A stretch of DNA of 32,222 nt from an uncultured Burkholderiales bacterium (GTDB lineage: Bacteria > Pseudomonadota > Gammaproteobacteria > Burkholderiales > Thiobacillaceae), in NCBI GenBank assembly GCA_938038385.1, contig CALHRD010000006.1, forward strand, positions 1 through 32,222, given 5' to 3'. Under the pieces are notes generated by a model. The model saw nothing but the letters and a program-made list of their open reading frames with translations. It was not told the DNA's origin and ran no database searches. Made by a program: the position numbers and the translations under genes. Positions 27,560-32,222 of this stretch are shown here, piece after piece. Positions within the stretch are counted from its first letter, which is position 1; each line of letters opens with the position of its first letter.

Positions 27560-28720
27560 ATGGAACTCGAAGCCTGGCATCTCCTGGTCCTGCCGCTGTT
27601 CTTCGCCTTGGGGTGGATGGCGGCGCGGGTGGACATACGGCATGTCATGCGCGAGTCGCGGGCCGTGCCGGCATCCTACTTCAAAGGGCTCAACTACCTG
27701 CTCAACGAGCAGCCGGACAAGGCCATCGAGGCCTTCGTCGAGATCGCCCGCCTGGACCCGGACACGCTGGAGCTGCATTACGCCCTCGGTGCGCTGTTTC
27801 GCCGGCGCGGCGAACTCGATCGGGCCATCCGCATCCACCAGAATCTGGTGGATCGCAGCGACCTCAACCAGCAACAGCGCCTGAAGGCGCTTTATGAACT
27901 GGGGCAGGACTTCCTCAAGGCAGGACTGCTTGACCGTGCCGAGGAGATCTTCAAGTCGCTCGAAACGGGGGCCCATGCACTGGATGCGCTCAGCCACCTG
28001 CTGGACATCTACGTGCTGGAGAAGGACTGGCAGCAGGCGATTGCCACGGCACATCGCCTGGAGAAGATGGGCTGTCCCTCCCGGCATGCCGACATCGCCC
28101 ACTATCACTGCGAGCTTGCCCTGGACGCCATGTTGCGCAGGGACATGACGACCGCTGCGCATGAGCTGGAGCGTGCCCGCGAGGCCAACCGCAAGTCGGC
28201 CCGTGCCATTCAGCTGCAGGGAGATCTGCAGGCGTTGCAGGACCAGCCCGAGGCGGCCATCGCCGCCTGGCGTGAGCTGGAGTCGGTGAATCCCGCCTAT
28301 CTGCCCATCGTCGGCGAACGGCTCTACCGGACGCATCAACAGCTCGGCCGCCCCCTCGCGTGCATCGAGCTGCTCAAGGCCTACCTCGTCCGTCAGCCCA
28401 GCGCCGATCTGTTCCATATCCTGTTCCATGCCGTGCAGGAGACGCAGGGCTGGCAGGCCGCAGCGCGGCTTGCCAGCGAGGAACTCCGGCGCAATCCGGG
28501 ACTACGCATCCTCGACGACTATCTCCAGGCCCGCAATGCCGAGGCCGGCGACGCCGACATCGAAGCGCGTCTGGCCCAGGACCTGGTGCACAAACAGGCC
28601 AGCCGTCTGGCCTTTTATCAATGCCGGGAATGCGGTTTCAAGGCTCGACAGTTCTTCTGGCAGTGCCCGGCCTGCGCCCGTTGGGAAAGCATCCCGCCGG
28701 AGCGGATCGAACATGACTGA
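27560..28720 (+). CDS. lapB: LapB, TPR protein regulating lipopolysaccharide synthesis
   Basis: A 386-aa inner-membrane-anchored TPR protein that tunes LpxC turnover and LPS assembly. One N-terminal membrane helix (about 6-22, [18 protein letters not shown]), then tetratricopeptide repeats over about 40-330, then a rubredoxin-like zinc/iron site: Cys355, Cys358, Cys369, Cys372 (CREC...CPAC). Length equals E. coli LapB (389 aa). lapA, its usual upstream partner, is missing: only 145 bp separate it from ihfB. The end overlaps pyrF by 8 nt. Confidence 0.95.
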   Translation: MELEAWHLLVLPLFFALGWMAARVDIRHVMRESRAVPASYFKGLNYLLNEQPDKAIEAFVEIARLDPDTLELHYALGALFRRRGELDRAIRIHQNLVDRSDLNQQQRLKALYELGQDFLKAGLLDRAEEIFKSLETGAHALDALSHLLDIYVLEKDWQQAIATAHRLEKMGCPSRHADIAHYHCELALDAMLRRDMTTAAHELERAREANRKSARAIQLQGDLQALQDQPEAAIAAWRELESVNPAYLPIVGERLYRTHQQLGRPLACIELLKAYLVRQPSADLFHILFHAVQETQGWQAAARLASEELRRNPGLRILDDYLQARNAEAGDADIEARLAQDLVHKQASRLAFYQCRECGFKARQFFWQCPACARWESIPPERIEHD

Positions 28721-29426
28721 GTCCCGCATCATCGTCGCCCTGGATTATCCCGAGGCGGCGCCGGCCCTGGCCCTGGCCGAACGCCTCGACCCGACCCTGT
28801 GCGGTCTGAAGGTGGGCAAGGAGCTGTTCGTCGCGGCCGGGCCCCAGCTTGTGCAGGGGCTCGTGCACCGGGGATACCGGGTCTTCCTCGATCTCAAGTT
28901 CCACGACATTCCCAACACCGTCGCCCAAGCCTGCAAGGCCGCCGCCCGCCTGGGTGTGTGGATGCTGAACGTGCACGCCTCGGGAGGGTTGACCATGATG
29001 CGCGCGGCACGCGAGGCACTGGAGGCCTTGAATTCCCGCCCCCGCCTGATCGCCGTCACGGTGCTCACCAGCCTGGGGCGTCAGGACCTCGCGCAGATCG
29101 GCTTGGATATCGCTCCCGAGGAACAGGTCCTGCGCCTGGCAAGGCTGACTCGGGCGGCCGGTCTGGACGGCGTGGTGTGTTCGGCCAGGGAGGCCGGGAT
29201 CCTGCGCCGCGAGCTGGGGCAGGACTTCCTCCTGGTCACCCCGGGAATCCGTCCCGCCGGCATCTCCGCGGACGATCAGCAGCGCGTCCTGACCCCCATT
29301 CAAGCCTTGCACGCCGGCGCCGATTATCTCGTGGTGGGTCGTCCCATCACCCGCGCCCCCGATCCCGTCGCAGCGTTGCAAAGTCTGCATGATGAAATAA
29401 CGACTTTTTCCGGAGAACAAACATGA
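28713..29426 (+). CDS. pyrF: Orotidine 5'-phosphate decarboxylase
   Basis: A 237-aa TIM-barrel enzyme that decarboxylates OMP to UMP, the last step of UMP synthesis. Signature: ALDYPE (9-14), GLKVGKELF (31-39), and the [11 protein letters not shown] catalytic motif (60-70; Asp60, Lys62, Asp65), ending with GIRPAG and VVGRPIT for phosphate binding. ATG 28713 overlaps lapB by 8 nt, and its TGA overlaps the ugd ATG (ATGA), so lapB-pyrF-ugd are probably co-translated. Confidence 0.97.
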   Translation: MTESRIIVALDYPEAAPALALAERLDPTLCGLKVGKELFVAAGPQLVQGLVHRGYRVFLDLKFHDIPNTVAQACKAAARLGVWMLNVHASGGLTMMRAAREALEALNSRPRLIAVTVLTSLGRQDLAQIGLDIAPEEQVLRLARLTRAAGLDGVVCSAREAGILRRELGQDFLLVTPGIRPAGISADDQQRVLTPIQALHAGADYLVVGRPITRAPDPVAALQSLHDEITTFSGEQT

Positions 29427-30754
29427 AAGTGACTGTCATCGGTACCGGCTATGTCGGCCTGGTCACCGGCACCTGTCTGGCCGAAGTGGGCAACGAGGTG
29501 ATGTGCCTGGACGTCGATGCGCGCAAGATCGACATCCTCCGCTCCGGCGGCATCCCCATCTTCGAGCCGGGCCTGGAGGACATGGTCAAGCGCAACGCCG
29601 CGGCCGGCCGTTTGTTTTTTACCACCGATATCGAGGAATCCGTGCATTTCGGCGACATCCAGTTCATCGCCGTCGGCACGCCGCCGGACGAGGATGGTTC
29701 CGCCGACCTCCAGTATGTTGTGGCCGCGGCGCGCAACATCGCGCGCCATATGACCGGCTTCAAGCTGGTGGTGGACAAGTCCACCGTGCCGGTGGGAACT
29801 GCCGACCGCGTCAAGGCCGCGATCAGGGAGGAACTCGACAGACGCGGCCTGAATATCGATTTCTGTGTCGCCTCCAATCCCGAATTCCTCAAGGAAGGCG
29901 CGGCGGTGGACGATTTCATGAAGCCCGACCGCATCGTCATCGGTACCGAGAGTGAGCGTGCCACCCAGATGTTGCGCAGCCTCTACGCTCCATTTCAGCG
30001 CAACCACGACCGACTCGTGGTGATGGACGTCCGTTCGGCGGAACTGACCAAGTACGCCGCCAACGCCATGCTGGCCACGCGCATCTCCTTCATGAACGAG
30101 CTGGCCATCCTGGCCGAGAAGCTGGGCGCGGACATCGAACAGGTGCGTCACGGCATCGGCTCGGACCCGCGCATCGGCTACCACTTCCTCTATGCCGGCT
30201 GCGGCTACGGCGGCTCGTGCTTTCCCAAGGACGTACAGGCCCTGCGCCGCACCGCCCAGGAAAACGGTATCCCCCTGCGGGTACTGGATGCAGTGGAGGC
30301 GGCCAACGACAACCAAAAACAGGTCCTGCTCCGGAAACTCACGGCCCGTTTCGGCGACGACCTCAAAGGCAAGCGTTTCGGTCTCTGGGGTCTGGCCTTC
30401 AAGCCCAATACCGACGACATGCGCGAGGCCCCCAGTCGCACCCTGCTGCAGGGCCTTTGGGAGCGCGGTGCCACGGTGTCCGCCTACGACCCGGCGGCCA
30501 TGGAGGAGACTCGGCGCATCTACGGCGAACGCGCCGACCTGCAACTGGTGGACAGCCCGATGGACGCCCTCAAGGGGGCGGATGCCCTGATCATCGCCAC
30601 CGAATGGAAGGTCTTCCGCAGTCCCAATTTCGACACCATGAAGGCCTTGCTGAAAAATCCCGTCATCTTCGACGGTCGCAATCTCTATGACCCCAAGATG
30701 ATACGCGAGGCCGGTTACGAATACTTCCCCATCGGCCGGCCGGTGCCGGCATGA
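29423..30754 (+). CDS. ugd: UDP-glucose 6-dehydrogenase
   Basis: A 443-aa NAD-dependent dehydrogenase oxidising UDP-glucose twice to UDP-glucuronate, a precursor for exopolysaccharide and lipid A modification sugars. [10 protein letters not shown] (7-16) binds [15 protein letters not shown] is near 152-163; catalytic Cys266 is in [23 protein letters not shown] follows near 328. Length is normal. The start overlaps the pyrF stop, and GGAG in CCGGAGAACAAAC precedes it. The product UMP of pyrF feeds UDP-sugars, a loose functional link. Confidence 0.96.
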   Translation: MKVTVIGTGYVGLVTGTCLAEVGNEVMCLDVDARKIDILRSGGIPIFEPGLEDMVKRNAAAGRLFFTTDIEESVHFGDIQFIAVGTPPDEDGSADLQYVVAAARNIARHMTGFKLVVDKSTVPVGTADRVKAAIREELDRRGLNIDFCVASNPEFLKEGAAVDDFMKPDRIVIGTESERATQMLRSLYAPFQRNHDRLVVMDVRSAELTKYAANAMLATRISFMNELAILAEKLGADIEQVRHGIGSDPRIGYHFLYAGCGYGGSCFPKDVQALRRTAQENGIPLRVLDAVEAANDNQKQVLLRKLTARFGDDLKGKRFGLWGLAFKPNTDDMREAPSRTLLQGLWERGATVSAYDPAAMEETRRIYGERADLQLVDSPMDALKGADALIIATEWKVFRSPNFDTMKALLKNPVIFDGRNLYDPKMIREAGYEYFPIGRPVPA

Positions 30755-30764
30755 GGACACACAC

Positions 30765-31664
30765 GTGACGGGCGCGGGCTACAGGACGATCGAGGACTGC
30801 ATCGGCAACACCCCCCTGGTGCGGCTCAAGCACATACCGGGGCAGACCTCCAACGTCATCCTCGTCAAGCTGGAAGGCAATAACCCGGCCGGTTCGGTGA
30901 AGGACAGACCGGCCCTGTCCATGATCACCCGCGCCGAGGCGCGCGGCGAGATCAGACCCGGCGACACCCTCATCGAAGCCACGTCGGGCAACACCGGCAT
31001 CGCCCTGGCCATGGCCGCCGCCATCAGGGGCTATCGCATGATCCTCGTCATGCCCGAGCATCTGTCGATCGAACGCCGCCAGACCATGCGTGCCTTCGGC
31101 GCCGAGCTGATCCTGGTCAGCCGGGAGGAGGGCATGGAGGGGGCGCGCGACCTGGCCGAGCGCATGCAACGCGAGGGCAGGGGGCGCATCCTCGACCAGT
31201 TCTCCAACCCCGACAACCCGCTCGCCCACTACGAGACGACCGGCCCCGAGATCTGGCGCGATACCCATGGGCGCATCACCCACTTCGTCTCCAGCATGGG
31301 CACCACCGGCACCATCATGGGCTGCTCGCGCTACCTCAAGGCGCAAAACCCCGCCGTCCAGATCGTCGGCGTGCAGCCCGAGGAGGGGGCGCAGATCCCA
31401 GGCATCCGCAAGTGGCCGCCGGAATACGTGCCCAAGATCTGCGACTACTCGCGCATCGACCGCATGATCTACGTCAATCAGGCCGATGCCGAGGAGACGA
31501 CGCGCAGGCTCGCCCGCGAGGAGGGCATCTTTGCCGGTATCTCCTCCGGTGGCGCCCTGTGGGCGGCGCTGCAGGTCAGCCGTGAGGTGGAGGATGCGGT
31601 CATCGTCACCATCGTTTGTGACCGCGGCGACCGGTATCTGTCCACGGGGGTGTTTCCGGCCTGA
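30765..31664 (+). CDS. cysM: Cysteine synthase B (O-acetylserine sulfhydrylase)
   Basis: A 299-aa PLP enzyme making cysteine from O-acetylserine and sulfide; CysM forms can also use thiosulfate. Motifs: IGNTPLVRL (13-21), PLP Lys46 in NNPAGSVKDRPA, and EATSGNTGIALA for substrate and phosphate binding. The NNPAGSVKDRPA form and length favour CysM over CysK. GTG 30765 is used, with GAGGA overlapping the ugd stop upstream. It lies 10 nt after ugd and is probably the last gene of the run. Confidence 0.94.
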   Translation: MTGAGYRTIEDCIGNTPLVRLKHIPGQTSNVILVKLEGNNPAGSVKDRPALSMITRAEARGEIRPGDTLIEATSGNTGIALAMAAAIRGYRMILVMPEHLSIERRQTMRAFGAELILVSREEGMEGARDLAERMQREGRGRILDQFSNPDNPLAHYETTGPEIWRDTHGRITHFVSSMGTTGTIMGCSRYLKAQNPAVQIVGVQPEEGAQIPGIRKWPPEYVPKICDYSRIDRMIYVNQADAEETTRRLAREEGIFAGISSGGALWAALQVSREVEDAVIVTIVCDRGDRYLSTGVFPA

Positions 31665-31749
31665 GGCTCCGGCTACGACGAATGATCCGCGGCCCCCATG
31701 ACTTTATCGGGGTGTCCCGCGGAGCGTCTTCGATGACCGAGAAATGCCC

Positions 31750-31860
31750 GAATCCGTGTCGATCTCGACCAACGCCGTCTAGGTCGGACTTCAGTCCGAC
31801 GGGTTGGGTGTCGGGCTGATACCCCGCCTACAAGGCGACTGGCATTATCGACACGGATTC
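31750..31860. repeat. 111-bp REPIN-like element with 11-bp terminal inverted repeats, copy 2
   Basis: Starts GAATCCGTGTC (31750-31760) and ends GACACGGATTC (31850-31860). It aligns with copy 1 in reverse complement without gaps. Here the perfect hairpin is GTCGGACTTCAGTCCGAC (31783-31800), and the other REP unit (ATCAGCCCGAC, reversed) is decayed, the mirror image of copy 1. It sits 3' of cysM. Confidence 0.85.
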
Positions 31861-31959
31861 AGGTGTGACTGTGGCAGATCCTGTGCACGACCCATGTACG
31901 AACCGCGGTAGTCGATCATCGGACCGGTTCGTCAGGGAAACACGGAACACGTTCGGACG

Positions 31960-32029
31960 CGTCATACCGGCGGAAGCCAGGATCCAGTGTAATCGCCAGG
32001 CCGGACCCCGGCTTGCACCGGGGTGAGGA
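31960..32029. repeat. Dispersed inverted repeat of the GTCATxCCGGCGxAAGCC type
   Basis: CGTCATACCGGCGGAAGCCA (31960-31979) with GATCCAGT is followed by an inverted counterpart CCGGACCCCGGCTTGCACCG, GGGTGAGG (32001-32028). CCCCGG (32006-32011) and CCGGGG (32018-32023) form a hairpin. The pattern resembles the widespread bacterial element GTCATTCCGGCGAAAGCCGGAATCCAG and its inverse (from memory). This copy is degenerate. Confidence 0.5.
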
Positions 32030-32054
32030 ATGCATCAGTAGTAACCCGAGCGAG

Positions 32055-32222
32055 TCAGGCGGAGGCGTTCTCCGCGGCCCTCCACACCCAGACCGTCTCC
32101 GCAGCCAGGCGGCGGATGAAGGCTGAATCGCTTTGCAGCAGCGCCTCCCACTCGCTCAGGGTGTAGACCAGCAGGTCGGCAGGGACGGGCAGGCTGCCCA
32201 GGTCGAAATCCAGGGATCGCTC
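32055..32222 (-). CDS. C-terminal end of a probable nucleotidyltransferase-domain protein (partial)
   Basis: The minus strand stays open from the window edge to TGA at 32055-32057, giving 55 residues. The visible part includes GSLPVPADLLVYTLSEWEAL and FIRRLAAETVWVW. The pattern PxDLLVYTxxEWExLL followed by a helix ending ETVWV recalls small MNT-like nucleotidyltransferases, often toxin-antitoxin or orphan proteins. The catalytic GSxxxG(x)9DxD motif would lie outside the window, so the assignment is from the tail only. Confidence 0.55.
   Translation of the reverse strand, partial: ERSLDFDLGSLPVPADLLVYTLSEWEALLQSDSAFIRRLAAETVWVWRAAENASA

Larger units (their letters stand above)
31665..32054. 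other. Intergenic region between cysM and a convergent gene
   Basis: This 390-bp gap holds a CCGCGG-armed hairpin (31687-31692 / 31717-31722), the second 111-bp REPIN-like element (31750-31860) and a second, unrelated repeat (31960-32029). I see no gene and no intrinsic terminator with a T-run. Confidence 0.6.

Noticed and set aside
31687-31722. CCGCGG-armed hairpin as the cysM terminator
   Set aside because: The arms are self-complementary but no T-run follows; a terminator cannot be claimed.

Overview
The window reads as chromosome from a high-GC gammaproteobacterium. The block pheA-hisC-tyrA-aroA-cmk-rpsA-ihfB-lapB-pyrF-ugd-cysM is a gammaproteobacterial order. FbpC/FeoB-type iron uptake and many extragenic palindromes would fit a Chromatiales-like, sulfur-oxidiser-type lineage. 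That placement is inferred from gene order and protein style; no marker gene here fixes it.

Left end (1-3.7 kb): the 5' end of an IS3-family transposase gene runs off the left edge. Palindromic repeats, a tRNA-Ser(CGA), an MltF-type lytic transglycosylase lipoprotein, a repeat-bearing intergenic stretch and serS follow. Iron section (3.7-14.2 kb): an orphan hybrid sensor kinase with its own Hpt domain; feoA-feoB behind a Fur-box promoter; and a ferric-iron ABC system. In that system the ATPase gene (fbpC-like) overlaps a fused APH-kinase/P-loop protein, the permease (fbpB-like) is divergent, and the periplasmic binding protein (fbpA-like) lies convergent to the permease with its own Fur-box promoter. 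The ATPase carries an unusual four-cysteine cluster in its C-terminal domain.

Middle (14.2-17.8 kb): an unknown exported protein whose gene overlaps an NlpC/P60 peptidase gene, both on the minus strand. On the plus strand, an unknown helical protein is followed by ubiB (ubiquinone biosynthesis).

Right half (18-31.7 kb): a tightly packed plus-strand amino-acid operon, serC-serA-pheA-hisC-tyrA-aroA-cmk, with overlaps or gaps of 7 nt or less. It supplies serine, phenylalanine and tyrosine, shikimate-pathway EPSP and CMP/dCMP phosphorylation. A clear intrinsic terminator follows. Then come rpsA, ihfB, a second hairpin, lapB, pyrF, ugd and cysM. lapA, usual between ihfB and lapB, is absent.

Right edge: an intergenic stretch with two repeat elements, then the C-terminal end of a probable nucleotidyltransferase-domain protein on the minus strand.

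Most of the window is conserved housekeeping sequence and I found no clear new defence or mobile system. The best leads are a pair of 111-bp elements with 11-bp terminal inverted repeats enclosing REPIN-like palindromes (14032-14142 and 31750-31860, opposite orientation), the cysteine cluster in the FbpC-like ATPase, and an unexplained dyad just upstream of the feoA promoter.
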